Source: Actinomycetota bacterium (GTDB taxonomy: Bacteria > Actinomycetota > Acidimicrobiia > Acidimicrobiales > Ilumatobacteraceae). From it: 64,000 nt of DNA. Position numbers and translations under genes: made by a program. How positions within the stretch are numbered: position 1 is the first letter of the stretch; every line of letters begins with the position of its first letter. The stretch spans positions 89,853 to 153,852 of the forward strand of contig JAUSLV010000027.1 in assembly GCA_030645495.1 (NCBI GenBank), in the 5' to 3' direction. The notes under the pieces were generated by a model. The model saw nothing but the letters and a program-made list of their open reading frames with translations. It had not been told where the DNA came from and did no database searches. Below, piece by piece: positions 6,235 to 16,900 of this stretch.

Positions 6235-8771
6235 CAGCCGTCGAACGCGATCGCCGCGAGGATGTTCATCCGCGTCGCCCGCCACGCCGGCACCACCGCG
6301 GCGATCACACCGGCGGTGAACGCGAGCGCCATGATCCACAGGATCGTGGTGACGGGGATGGTGTAGTTGGTGAGCCCCTCGTCGCGCAGGGCCACGATCA
6401 CCACGTAGCCCAGCACCAGGCCCATCAGCACGCCAACGGCGGCGCCGTACAGCGACGTGATCACGCTCTCCCAGCGCACGGTGGTGCGCACCTGAGCACG
6501 CGTCATGCCAACGGCCCGCAGCAGGCCGGTTTCGCGACGGCGTTCGTACACCGCCAGCAGCAGCGTGATCACGATGCCGAACGTGGCGATCATGATCGAC
6601 AGCAACAGCAGGCCGTAGATGAACGCCAGGCTGCGATCGACGATGTCGGCACGGCTGTCGATGAACTCGGTCTTGTCCTGCAGTTCGCCGATGCCGTAGT
6701 CGTCGACCGCCGCGCCGACCGCGGAGCGGAAGTCGGCGTCGGACACGCCCGGCGCGCGGGTGAGCGACACGATGCCTGCCGGCGCGGCCACGCTGGTGTT
6801 CACGAACGTGTCGCGGTGGTAGATGCGCGCCGTGCGCAACAACCCCACGCTGCGGTAGATGCCCTGCACCGTCAGCTGCAGCTCGCCGCCATCCACGCGC
6901 ACGGAGAACGTGTCGCCGATGGCGAGATCCTTCTTCTTCGCCTCGCCCTCGCTCACCAGCAGGCCCGCCGGCGTGAGGTCGGCCAGCGTGCCCTGCACGA
7001 ACTCGATGTTCAGCAGGCCCTCGGCAGTGGCCGGGTTCACCACCGTGCCGATCGCAGCGGTGCCATCGAACGCGGCAACCCTGGCGAAGCCGAGGCCACT
7101 GGCGGTGCCCACTTCGGGAATCTCGTTGAGGTCGTCGACGAACGACTGGGCGATGCTGACCGCGCCACCGTTGGTGGAGTTGATCACGTAGTCGCCGGCG
7201 AACGTCTGGCCGACGGTGTCGCGGATCTGCTCCTTGATCGAGGCGGCAAACACCGACGCGCCGGCCACGAGCGCCACACCGATCAACACCGGTGCGGCCG
7301 TGCGCGCGGTTCGCCGAGGGTTGCGCTGCACGTTGCCGCGCGCCATCGTGCCCGTCACGCCACGCAGGCGCTGCACGGGTGCACCGATGATGCGCGAGAT
7401 CGGCTTGGCCAGCACCGGGCCCATCAGCAGCACCGCCGCGAACAGCCCCACCACGCCCACGGCCAGCAGGATCGCCGGCCCGCCCACCATCACGGCGATG
7501 ATCGCCGCGGCACCCGCCACCGCGCACCCGATAGCCACGACGACGCGCCTGCGCACGGCACCCACCTTGTCGAGCACCGAGTCGCTCATCGCCGCCACCG
7601 GCGGCACGCGCCCGGCGCCGATGGCGGGGCCGAGCGCGGCCACCAGCGACGCGATCACTCCGGCGAGCAGCGTGATCACCACGGTGCGCGGCTCGAGCAC
7701 GATGCCACGCGCAGGGATCGAGTAGTCGAGCGCGTCGAGCAGTTGCTTGATCCCCGACGCGAGCGCGACGCCACCGACGAGGCCCAGGAGTGATCCGACC
7801 AGGCCGATCACGAACGCCTCGCTGAGCATCGTCCACGTCACCTGCCGGCGGCTGGCCCCGAGCGCCCGCAGCAGTGCGTTCTCGCGCTGGCGCTGCGCGG
7901 CCGTGATCGAGAACACGTTGTAGATCACGAACATGCCCACGCCCAGGGCGATGAACGAGAAGATGCCGAGGAAGATGGTGAGGAACCCGAGGCTCTTCTC
8001 CACGTCGGTCTGCGTCTGGTCGGTGATCTGCTGCGACGTGAGCGTCTGTGCGATCTCGGGGTCGAGTGCGTCGCTGATGCGCTGCACCAACACCTCGGGC
8101 GCCACCGAGCCGTCGCCCTTCACCAGCACGGCGTCGATGAAGCCCGGCTTGGCGATGAACTCCTCGGCGGTCGGCGCGTCGAACAACGCCCAGGTGGCGT
8201 CACCCGGCGTGATGATCGCGTCGTACTCCACGATGCCCACCAGCGTGAACTCACGCGACCCGTTGTCGCCGTTCACCTTCACGCGATCGCCCAGCGAGTA
8301 GCCGCCGTCGCTCGCGGTCAGCGAATCCAGCGCCATCTCGTCGCCACCCACCGGCAGCACGCCCTCCTTCAGTTCCCACACCGACAGCTCGCCCTCGTTC
8401 ACCGTGGCGCCGAACGTGGGACTCGTGGGCCGTTCGATCGGTTCGCCGTTCGAGCCGATCACCACTGCATCGCCCGTCACCGACGCCTGCGCGTCGGCCA
8501 CACCGGGCACGGCCCGCACCTGTTCCACCACGCTGGAAGGCAGGCGATCGCGCGACTCGAAGCCGAAGAAGTTCTCCACCGTGTTGGGGCTCTGCACATA
8601 GGCATCGACCCGGTCGTAGACGTCGGCGAACAGGGCATTGAAGGTGCGCTCGATCGTGTCGCGGAACACGAACGTGCCGGAGAGGAAGGAAGTGCTGGCC
8701 ACGATGGCGAGCGCCGTGAGCAACAGACGCGGCCACCGGGCCAGCACACTCCTCAGGGCGAGTCGGATCAT
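6234..8771 (-). CDS. ABC transporter permease, FtsX/MacB type (second of pair)
   Basis: 845 residues. An N-terminal membrane helix (LLLTALAIVASTSFLSGTFV) is followed by a large extracellular MacB-like core. Two FtsX modules follow: one around IALGVGMFVIYNVFSI with the coupling segment QRQRENALLRALGASRRQV, and one at the C-terminus with YERRRETGLLRAVGMTRAQV. It is about the same size as, and paralogous to, the next gene upstream; the pair would form a heterodimer with the ATPase at 11,306. Such systems export lipids or peptides or act as mechanotransmitters. Start and upstream stop overlap (ATGA). Confidence 0.92.
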   Translation of the reverse strand: MIRLALRSVLARWPRLLLTALAIVASTSFLSGTFVFRDTIERTFNALFADVYDRVDAYVQSPNTVENFFGFESRDRLPSSVVEQVRAVPGVADAQASVTGDAVVIGSNGEPIERPTSPTFGATVNEGELSVWELKEGVLPVGGDEMALDSLTASDGGYSLGDRVKVNGDNGSREFTLVGIVEYDAIITPGDATWALFDAPTAEEFIAKPGFIDAVLVKGDGSVAPEVLVQRISDALDPEIAQTLTSQQITDQTQTDVEKSLGFLTIFLGIFSFIALGVGMFVIYNVFSITAAQRQRENALLRALGASRRQVTWTMLSEAFVIGLVGSLLGLVGGVALASGIKQLLDALDYSIPARGIVLEPRTVVITLLAGVIASLVAALGPAIGAGRVPPVAAMSDSVLDKVGAVRRRVVVAIGCAVAGAAAIIAVMVGGPAILLAVGVVGLFAAVLLMGPVLAKPISRIIGAPVQRLRGVTGTMARGNVQRNPRRTARTAAPVLIGVALVAGASVFAASIKEQIRDTVGQTFAGDYVINSTNGGAVSIAQSFVDDLNEIPEVGTASGLGFARVAAFDGTAAIGTVVNPATAEGLLNIEFVQGTLADLTPAGLLVSEGEAKKKDLAIGDTFSVRVDGGELQLTVQGIYRSVGLLRTARIYHRDTFVNTSVAAPAGIVSLTRAPGVSDADFRSAVGAAVDDYGIGELQDKTEFIDSRADIVDRSLAFIYGLLLLSIMIATFGIVITLLLAVYERRRETGLLRAVGMTRAQVRTTVRWESVITSLYGAAVGVLMGLVLGYVVIVALRDEGLTNYTIPVTTILWIMALAFTAGVIAAVVPAWRATRMNILAAIAFDG

Positions 8772-11302
8772 GTGGTGGCGATCGCCGACAGGATGTCGGA
8801 CTTGGCCGCCTTACGAGCCGGGATGATCGCCGCGAGGCCGGCCAGGAACAGCGACCCGATCGTGGCCACCACCACCGTGCCGACGGGCAGCGAGAACACG
8901 CTGAGGCCGTCGTCCTCGAACGACTTGACGATGATCCAGCCGAGCGTGAGCCCGACGACCACACCCATGATCACGCCGACGACGCCGGTGACCATGCTCT
9001 CCCACAGCACGCTGCTGCGCACCTGACGGCGGGTGGTGCCCACCGCCCGCAGCAGGCCGAGCTCGCGGCGCCGCTCCCACACCGACAACCACAGCGTGAT
9101 CACGATGCCGATGGCGGCGATGAAGATCGACATGCCCAGCAGGGCGTAGATGAAGTTGAGGATCTCATCGACCTGCTTGGACTGCTCGTCGATGTACTCG
9201 TCGCGGTCCTGCAGCTTGGCGGTGGGGTAGCTCTCCATCACGCCCTCGAGCGCCGTCGTGTTGGCCTCGGTGACGCCGCCGTCGGCCCGGATGTACACCG
9301 AGAAGTCGGACAGCGGCACCTTCTGGCCGTCGAAGATGCTGCGATCGACGATCAGGTTGCCGAACAGGTCGTCCTCGAACAGGCCACGAATGGTGAGCTG
9401 TAGCTCGGTGCCGTCGAGCAGTTGCACCGACACCTCGTCGCCGACGCCCAGGTCGTCGCGGGCGGCCTTGTCGACCGAGAACAGAATTCCGTCGGGGCCG
9501 AGTTGGTCGAACCCGCCTTCGGTGAACGTGAAGTCGACCACGGCCTGCGCATCGGCCGGCACCACGGCGAGCGCGCCCTTGGCCTTGTACTCGCCGTTCT
9601 CCTTCAGCCTCAGCAGCGCACCGGCCACACCCATCGCGTCACCGACGCCCGCGGCCTTCACATCCTCGGCCACCGTGGCAGGAATGCCGATGCCGCTGTC
9701 GGCCTGTTCAGGGGAGATGACGTAGTCGTTCTCGAACGCCTCGCTGAAGATCTCGCGGGTGCTGCCCTTCAACGACGCGCCCAGCGTGGCGACACCGATC
9801 ATCAGCGACAGGCCCACCGCCAGCGCACCGGCGGTGAGCGCCGTGCGCTTGGGGTTGCGGGCCGCGTTGCGCCCGGCCATCGTGCCCGAGGCACCGCGCA
9901 ACCTGCCGAGCACCGGAGCCGTGAGCCGTGCGACCGGCGAGGCCACGAATGGCCCCAGTGCGATCAGCGCGAGGTAGATCGTGGCCGCGGCCACACCCAA
10001 CCAGATCGCACTTCCCCCAAGACCGAGCTTCACCGACACCACCGACACCACGATCGACACGCCGCCGAGCACCTTGCGCGTGGTGGACACACCGGCGCGA
10101 TCGACAGCCACGTCGCGCATCGCCGCCAGCGGTGGCACACGCCCCGAGCGGATGGCCGGAGCAACAGCACACACGAGGGTGACCACGGTGCCGACGATCA
10201 GCGTGATGATGAAGCCGGTGGAGTTCAGCGTGAGCGAGGTGTCGCCCGGGCCGAAGCCGGTGGCGTTGAGGATCCACAGGATCAACCCCGCAAGGCCGAT
10301 GCCACTCACGCAACCGATGAGCGTGCCGACGACACCGACCACGAGCGCTTCTTCGAACATCGAGCGGATCACCTGGGCGCGGCTGGCACCGATCGCCCGC
10401 AGCAATGCGTTCTCCTGCGTGCGCTGAGCGGCGCTGATGCTGAACACGTTGTAGATGATGAAGCTGCCCACGAACAGCGAGATCAGCGCGAACACCGTGA
10501 GGAAGACGGTGATGATCGACAACGTGCTCGCCACCGCGTCCTGCGCTTCAGCAATGATCTCGCCACCGGTGAGGGTTTCGATCTCGGGATCACCGATCGC
10601 GGCCTGGATCGAGTCGGCCAGCTCGCGCTCGCTCATCGTGCCGTCGCCGCGCACGATCACCGCGTCGATGTGCTCGGTGTCGCCGATCACGAACTCTTGC
10701 GCGGTGGGAAGCTCGAACAGGGCCCACCCCGAACCACCGGGGCTGTCGGCGCCGGCGAACGTGGCCAGACCCACCACGGTGAAGTCGCGTGCTGCGCCGA
10801 TGGTGGTGATGCTGACGGTGTCGCCCACCTTCACCTTGCCCGACTTGGCCGAGCCCTTGTCGAGCACGACCTCGGCCGGGCCGACGGGGGCGCGACCCTC
10901 GGCGATCTGGAACGGTGACGCCTCGCTGGGCGACCACGACGAGCCGAACTTCGGCGGGCCGTCCTGGCCCAGCACCTTGCCGTTGAACGACACCACGGCG
11001 TTGCCGGTGACATCACCGTGCGCTTCGCTCACCCCGGGCAGCGCCGCCACTTGGTCGGCGACCTCCACGGGAATGCGGTCGCGGGTCTCCTGCCCGAAGT
11101 CGCCCTCGATCACGTTGGTGGAACGCACGAAGGCGTCGGTGTTCTCGTAGGCAGTGGCGAACATGCTGTTGAAGCTGTTCTTGATCGTGTCGGTGAACAC
11201 GAACACACCGGAGAGGAAGGCCGTGCCGGCGATCACCGCGAGCGCGGTGAGCACGAGCCGGCCCTTACGACTCCAGATGTTTCTGAGACTGAGCTTGAAC
11301 AT
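8768..11302 (-). CDS. ABC transporter permease, FtsX/MacB type (first of pair)
   Basis: 844 residues with the same layout as its downstream neighbour: an anchor helix (RLVLTALAVIAGTAFLSGVF), a large outer domain to about residue 250, an FtsX module ending in QRTQENALLRAIGASRAQV, a second outer region, and a C-terminal FtsX module with WERRRELGLLRAVGTTRRQV. Three bases separate it from the ATPase stop. The duplicated permease layout is the long-permease class in actinobacteria, usually annotated as putative antimicrobial-peptide or lipoprotein transport. Confidence 0.92.
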   Translation of the reverse strand: MFKLSLRNIWSRKGRLVLTALAVIAGTAFLSGVFVFTDTIKNSFNSMFATAYENTDAFVRSTNVIEGDFGQETRDRIPVEVADQVAALPGVSEAHGDVTGNAVVSFNGKVLGQDGPPKFGSSWSPSEASPFQIAEGRAPVGPAEVVLDKGSAKSGKVKVGDTVSITTIGAARDFTVVGLATFAGADSPGGSGWALFELPTAQEFVIGDTEHIDAVIVRGDGTMSERELADSIQAAIGDPEIETLTGGEIIAEAQDAVASTLSIITVFLTVFALISLFVGSFIIYNVFSISAAQRTQENALLRAIGASRAQVIRSMFEEALVVGVVGTLIGCVSGIGLAGLILWILNATGFGPGDTSLTLNSTGFIITLIVGTVVTLVCAVAPAIRSGRVPPLAAMRDVAVDRAGVSTTRKVLGGVSIVVSVVSVKLGLGGSAIWLGVAAATIYLALIALGPFVASPVARLTAPVLGRLRGASGTMAGRNAARNPKRTALTAGALAVGLSLMIGVATLGASLKGSTREIFSEAFENDYVISPEQADSGIGIPATVAEDVKAAGVGDAMGVAGALLRLKENGEYKAKGALAVVPADAQAVVDFTFTEGGFDQLGPDGILFSVDKAARDDLGVGDEVSVQLLDGTELQLTIRGLFEDDLFGNLIVDRSIFDGQKVPLSDFSVYIRADGGVTEANTTALEGVMESYPTAKLQDRDEYIDEQSKQVDEILNFIYALLGMSIFIAAIGIVITLWLSVWERRRELGLLRAVGTTRRQVRSSVLWESMVTGVVGVIMGVVVGLTLGWIIVKSFEDDGLSVFSLPVGTVVVATIGSLFLAGLAAIIPARKAAKSDILSAIATT

Positions 11303-11305
11303 GGC

Positions 11306-12049
11306 TCACTCCCCGAAGCGCTTCATGCGGTCGAGCACCCGCTCGGCCGTGGGCTCGCCCATCTCGTCGACGATCTTGCCGTCGGCGAGGAAGATCACCC
11401 GGTCGGCGTAGCTGGCCGCGTTGGGGTCGTGGGTCACCATCACGATGGTCTGGCCCAGCTCGCGCACGGCGAGGCGCATGAACGCGAGGATCTCGGCGCC
11501 GGTGTGGCTGTCGAGGTTGCCCGTGGGCTCGTCGGCGAAGATGATCGTGGGCTGGCTGGCGAGCGCGCGGGCGACGGCTACACGCTGCTGCTGGCCACCC
11601 GACAGCTCACTGGGCCGGTGCTTCAGACGATCGCGCAGGCCCACCGTGTCGATCACCCGGTCGATCCAGGCTTGGTCGCCCTTCGAGCCGCCCAACAGCA
11701 GCGGGAGGGTGATGTTCTCGAGCGCCGTCAGCGTGGGCACCAGGTTGTACGCCTGGAAGATGAACCCCACCGCCGTGCGGCGCAGTTCGGTGAGCTGCTT
11801 GTCGTTCAGCGTGGCGAGTTCCACGTCGCCGATCTGCACCGTGCCGGATGTCAGCGAGTCGAGGCCGGCCAGGCAGTGCATCAGGGTGCTCTTGCCCGAG
11901 CCCGAGGGCCCCATGATCGCGGTGAACCTGCCGCGCTCGAACGTGACGCTGATGCCATCCAGCGCACGCACCTCGCTGTCGCCACCGCCGTAGATCTTCA
12001 TCGCATCCACGGCACCCGCCGCGGCCACCAGAGTTGTCATCTCAGTCAT
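11306..12049 (-). CDS. ABC transporter ATP-binding protein, MacB/LolD type
   Basis: 247 residues if started at the ATG at 12,049; an in-frame ATG at 12,085 would add 12 residues. Walker A is GPSGSGKST, the Q-loop IFQAYNLVPTLTALEN, the signature LSGGQQQRVAVARAL, Walker B TIIFADEPTGNLD, and the H-loop VMVTHDPNAA. The NLDS sequence after Walker B is typical of the MacB/LolD/FtsE clade that pairs with FtsX permeases, as here. Located between the response regulator and the permeases in one operon, so probably induced by the two-component system. Confidence 0.92.
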   Translation of the reverse strand: MTEMTTLVAAAGAVDAMKIYGGGDSEVRALDGISVTFERGRFTAIMGPSGSGKSTLMHCLAGLDSLTSGTVQIGDVELATLNDKQLTELRRTAVGFIFQAYNLVPTLTALENITLPLLLGGSKGDQAWIDRVIDTVGLRDRLKHRPSELSGGQQQRVAVARALASQPTIIFADEPTGNLDSHTGAEILAFMRLAVRELGQTIVMVTHDPNAASYADRVIFLADGKIVDEMGEPTAERVLDRMKRFGE

Positions 12050-12087
12050 GGTGTCGATGCAATCGGAAGAAAAGCTCGAATGCATCC

Positions 12088-12765
12088 TCAGCGAGGCGGA
12101 TGCGGGTCAACCCCTGGGGTGATCAGGCCGCTCTCGTACGCCACCACCACGGCCTGCACACGGTCGCGTAGGTCGAGTTTGGTGAGCACGCGGCCCACGT
12201 GGGTCTTCACCGTCGCCTCGCCAAGGAACAGCTGCTGGGCGATCTCGGCGTTCGACAGGCCGCGGGCGATGAGGCGCAGCACCTCCAGCTCGCGTTCGGT
12301 GAGATCGGCCAGTCCGGGCGCCACCAGCGACGGATCCACCGAAGGCCGGCGCGACACCTCCTCGATCAGCAGGCGTGTCACCGAGGGGGCCAGCAGCGCG
12401 TCGCCGGCGGCGATCACGCGCACCGCGTCGATCAGCTGTTGAGCCGGCGCGTCCTTCAACAAGAACCCACTGGCCCCGGCACGCAGCGCGGCATACACGT
12501 GGTCGTCGAGGTCGAACGTGGTGAGCATCAATACTCGCGGCCCCTCGCCCGGGCCGGCGATCCGGCTGGTGGCCTCGATGCCGTCCATCCGCGGCATGCG
12601 CACGTCCATCAGCACCACGTGCGGCACGCTGCGGGCCACGACGTCGAGCGCCTCCAGCCCGTCGGCGGCCTCACCGACCACCGTGATGTCGGGCTCGCTC
12701 TCCAGGATCATCCGGAAACCGGCGCGCACCATCGCCTGGTCGTCGACCAGCACCACCCTGATCAC
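12088..12765 (-). CDS. NarL/FixJ-family response regulator
   Basis: 225 residues from a GTG that overlaps the kinase stop (GTGA). The receiver domain covers residues 1-120, with acidic pocket VDDQ, phospho-acceptor Asp54 in VVLMDVRMPRMDG, and the conserved Lys in FLLKDAP. The C-terminal LuxR-type helix-turn-helix is LTERELEVLRLIARGLSNAE, then ATVKTHVGRVLTKL. Partner of the kinase at 12,762. The likely targets are this operon's own ABC exporter genes. Confidence 0.93.
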   Translation of the reverse strand: MIRVVLVDDQAMVRAGFRMILESEPDITVVGEAADGLEALDVVARSVPHVVLMDVRMPRMDGIEATSRIAGPGEGPRVLMLTTFDLDDHVYAALRAGASGFLLKDAPAQQLIDAVRVIAAGDALLAPSVTRLLIEEVSRRPSVDPSLVAPGLADLTERELEVLRLIARGLSNAEIAQQLFLGEATVKTHVGRVLTKLDLRDRVQAVVVAYESGLITPGVDPHPPR

Positions 12766-13919
12766 GCGGGCACCGGGAACACGGCCCGCACGCGCCAGCC
12801 GCCACCCGAGCGCGGCCCGGCGGACAGGCGGCCCTCGAACGCGGCGACCCGCTCGTGCATGCCCTGGATGCCGAACCCACCCGCTTGCACGGCGGCGGCA
12901 CCGCGGCCGTCGTCCTCCACCTGCACCGTCAACTCGGCCGCGCCACGCACCACCGACACCTCCACGTGCTGCACCGGCCCGGCGTGGCGGCGCACGTTGG
13001 TGAGCGCCTCCTGCACGATGCGGTAGGCGTTCACGCCCACACCGACGGGCACATCGCCGAGGTCGCCCTGCAGGTTCACCCGCACGGGCAGGTCGGCGAC
13101 CGTGGACATCAGCCCGTCGAGCGAGTTGAGGTCGGGTTGCGGGGCCAGATCCGGAAGCGACGTGTCGTCGCGCAGCACGCCCAGCATCCGCCGCATCTCC
13201 TGCATCGCGGCCCGCCCAGTTGTCTCCACCAGCTCGAGCGCGGCATCGGCCTTCGTGGTGTCGGTGGCCAACTGCCGACGTGCGGCGGCGGTCTGGATCA
13301 CCATCAAGCTCACGCTGTGGGCCACCACGTCGTGCAACTCGCGAGCGATGCGTGCCCGCTCGTCGAGCACCTGCTGCTGCGCCAGCAGGGTGCGCTCGCG
13401 CTCGGCCCGCTCGGCCCGCTCGGTGAGTTCGAGCGCTCGTTCGCGGCGCCGGCGAACGTTGTCGCCCAGCACGATCGCCCCGATGAACACCACCGGCGCC
13501 GACAGGATCGCCTGCCACGGGGCGTCGCCGTGCACCACACCCAGCACCACGAACACGACCACGACGCCCACGGCGAACCCGCCGAGGCGCCACAACAGGC
13601 GGCCGCTGCGGTACGCACCCAACGTGTAGGCGGCGATCAGCACGCCCATCCAGTCGGGGCCGATCGCGTTGATCACCTCCATCGCCATCTGGAACAAGGT
13701 GATCACCACCAGCACGATCGCCGGCGAGCGCCGGCGCCAGGCGAGCGGCAACGTGGCCCCGATCGCCAGCAGCACACCCCACGCGCTGGGCTCGGATGCA
13801 TCGTCCATGTGCAACGTGAGGTGGAACACCACCGCCACGATCGCCGAACCCACCGCGAGGATCGCGTCCGCGCCGAAGGGGTGCTCGCGCAACCACAACA
13901 CGGGATGGAACCTGGTCAT
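12762..13919 (-). CDS. Two-component sensor histidine kinase (HisKA_3 / HPK7 type)
   Basis: 385 residues. About five membrane segments occupy residues 15-155, followed by a coiled region rich in Glu/Arg. The dimerisation domain reads RARIARELHDVVAHSVSLM, with His196 as phospho-acceptor. The ATPase domain shows NAYRIVQEALTNVRRHAG (N box) and VEDDGRG, then GFGIQGMHER (G boxes). There is no extracellular sensor domain, so it probably senses the membrane itself or its ABC partner, as in DesK/LiaS-type intramembrane kinases. First gene of the 13,919-5429 operon. Confidence 0.93.
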   Translation of the reverse strand: MTRFHPVLWLREHPFGADAILAVGSAIVAVVFHLTLHMDDASEPSAWGVLLAIGATLPLAWRRRSPAIVLVVITLFQMAMEVINAIGPDWMGVLIAAYTLGAYRSGRLLWRLGGFAVGVVVVFVVLGVVHGDAPWQAILSAPVVFIGAIVLGDNVRRRRERALELTERAERAERERTLLAQQQVLDERARIARELHDVVAHSVSLMVIQTAAARRQLATDTTKADAALELVETTGRAAMQEMRRMLGVLRDDTSLPDLAPQPDLNSLDGLMSTVADLPVRVNLQGDLGDVPVGVGVNAYRIVQEALTNVRRHAGPVQHVEVSVVRGAAELTVQVEDDGRGAAAVQAGGFGIQGMHERVAAFEGRLSAGPRSGGGWRVRAVFPVPA

Positions 13920-13993
13920 CGGGGGTCACGCTAACGCTCGCCGCAGATTCCCGGGTCCTCCCCACGGTGGATGTGGCCTACGCTCGCGGGGTG

Positions 13994-16900
13994 ATGCATT
14001 GCACTTCCTGCGGCTCGGATGTCCCGGCCGGCGCGCGTTTCTGCCCGTCGTGCGGTCATCCCGTCGCGCTCGCGCAGCCCGAGGAACGGCGCATCGTCAC
14101 GGTGCTGTTCGCCGATCTGGTGGGCTTCACCGGCCTCGCCGAGAAGATGGACCCCGAGCAGGTGAAGCGCCTGATCGACACCTGCTTCGAACGGCTCGTC
14201 GATGTCGTCACCGAGTTCGGCGGCCGCGTCGACAAGATCCTCGGCGACGGGATGCTGGTGCTGTTCGGCGCCCCCGTCGCCCACGAGGACGACCCAGAAC
14301 GCGCCGTGCGGGCCGCGCTGCGCATGCAAGAGACGGTCGCCCACTTCGAGGAGACGAGCCGGCTCGAGGGCAGCGACGACATCCGCATGCGCGTGGGCAT
14401 CAACACCGGCGAGGTGCTGGTGGGCACGCTGGCCGGCACCGACTACACCGCGATGGGCGACGTCGTGAACACCGCCTCGCGCCTGCAGGCCGCCGCGCCG
14501 CCCGGCGGCGTGCTCGTGGGCGAAACCACGCACGGCCTCACCTCGCACACGTTCATCTACGAGCACGCCGGCGACCTGCAGCCTCGTGGTCGCGAGCAGT
14601 CGCTCACCGCCTGGTTGGCGCTCGAGCCCACCGCGCCCCCGGGCGCGGCCCGTAAGCGGCGGCGCGACGTGCCGATCGTCGGTCGCCATGCAGAGATGGA
14701 TCTCGCCCGCGCCACGTTCGACCTCGTGACGCGCAATGGCCGCGGCGCGGTGTTGCACGTGAACGGCGAGAACGGCGTCGGCAAGAGCCGCCTCGTCGAC
14801 GAGGTGATCGCCCACATCCGCGACCAGGGCGACATGTTCCTGCTGGAGGGCGCCTGCGTGCCCTACGGCGAGTCGAACGTCTGGTGGCCGATCGCCACCG
14901 GACTGTCCACGTACCTCGACATCGACCTCTCACTGTCGCTCGATGCGGTGCGTGCCGCCGGCATCGAGCGCGCCCACCGCATGTTCCCCGAGGTCAGCGA
15001 CGCCGAGTCGGCGAAACTGGTGGAGGTGTTCATGCACCTCATGGGCTATCCGTCCACCGTCGACAAGCTCGACGCGGTGAACGCCCGCGCCACGATCCAC
15101 CGCACCGTCGCCAAGGTGTTCGAAGCCCGCTCCGAGCGCTCGATGATGGTACTCAGCGTCGACGACCTGCACTGGGCCGACCCGTTGTTGCTCGATCTGC
15201 TCGAGCACCTCGTCTCCTCCGTCGGCCGCCACGCGCTGCTGCTGATCACCGCGATGCGACCTGGCACCGACGTGGTGTGGCCGCCGCACAACGACCGCAC
15301 CACCACGATCTCGCTGACGCTGCAGCCGCTCACCCGCGCCGACACCGACGAGATCGCCACCTGCCTGCTGGCCGAGACGCCCGACGAGCAACTGTTGTCG
15401 GCCCTCTTCGAACGCAGCGGCGGCAACCCGTTGTTCGTGCACGAGCTGGTGGCGTTGCGCGAGGCGGGGGGCAACCAGGGCGATCTGCCCGACTCGTTGC
15501 GCAGCCTCATCGCGGCCCGCCTCGACCAGCTGGCTCCCATGCAGCGCCAGATGCTCGAGAACGCAGCCGTCCTCGGCACCTCCGGCACCATCATGGCGCT
15601 CGAGAAGTTCAGCGAAGAGCTGACGCAGCAGTTCCGCCTCACCGATCTGGAGGGCCTCGACGAGCTGGGCCTGCTCGACGTGCGCGGCAAACGGTGGGAG
15701 TTCCGCAGCGAATCCGTTCGCGATGCCGCCTACCAGACCCTCACCAAGGCCGCCCGCGCCCAACGCCACGCCGGCGTGGCCAAGGCACTGGCGACGTCCA
15801 GCGGCCAGATCGACGATCGCGCCCATCACGCCGCGTCCGCCGCCGAGCTCGTGCAAGAACTCGGCTCGGTGGATGGGGTGGCCGCCGACATCGGCACGAA
15901 GGCCATCGACCTGCTGTCGGCCGCCGCCGATCGCGCGCTCGACTCGGGCAGCCTGCGGATGGCCGTGCGCCACTCCACCCGCGCGCTCGACCTGGCCGAC
16001 GTGAAGAATGCCACCCCGCAGCTGGTCGCTCACCTCCACCTCGTGCGGGCCACGGCCTTCACCGAGAAGCGCAACTTCAACGCCGCCGCGACCGACATCG
16101 ATGCGCTGCAGGACATCGCGCTCGAGCTGGAGGACAACACGCTGGAGGCGCAAGCCTTCCGCCTGCGCGGTTCGCTCAGCCAGGTCGCCGGCCGCATGGA
16201 CGACGCCCGTCGCGAGCTCGGCCAAGCCGTCGACCTGCTGCGCGACACCGAGCACCTCGATCTGCTCGCGCAGGCCCTGCGCGTGCGCGGCTTCATCGAG
16301 ATGTTCGGCGGCTCACTCACCGACGCCGAGTGGTTCTTCGGCGAGGCCGACGGGCTGTACCAGGAACTGGCCGACGAGCGCGGGCTCGCCTACATCGAGC
16401 AGCACCGCGCCTGGATCGCATTCCTCTCGGGCGACCTCACCGTGGCCCGCGAGCGGCTGACGCACGCGGCCGAGACCCACGAGCGGCTCGGCGATCGCAA
16501 CGGCGTGGGCTGGGCGTTGGGCCTGCTGGCGTTCGTGGAGTTCTTCGAACGCAACTTCGAGGAGGCCGAACGGCTGGCCGAACTGGTGGGGCAAGAGGCA
16601 CAGCAGCGCGGCGACGACTGGGCCTGCGGGATGATGGACACACTGCTCGCCGACCTGCGCCTGTGGCAGGGCAAGCTCGAGTCGGCGCTCGAACTGGCGG
16701 AGAAGGCGCGCACCCGGTTCAAGAAGCTCAGCGACCGCTTCGGCACGGTGCAGGCACTGGCGCCGCTGCTGCGCGCCCAAGTGGCCACCGGGCGCGACAG
16801 TGCCGCGATCCGCACCGGCGAGGAGCTGCTGTCGATGGCCGACACCGGCCAGAACGGGCCGTACCCGCTGATGGCGGTGGCCGGCGCAGCCATGCACCGC

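Noticed and set aside
9422..10918. 498-residue plus-strand frame opposite the ABC permease
   Set aside because: Arg/His/Asp-rich antisense shadow without domains; the minus-strand permease is clearly the gene.
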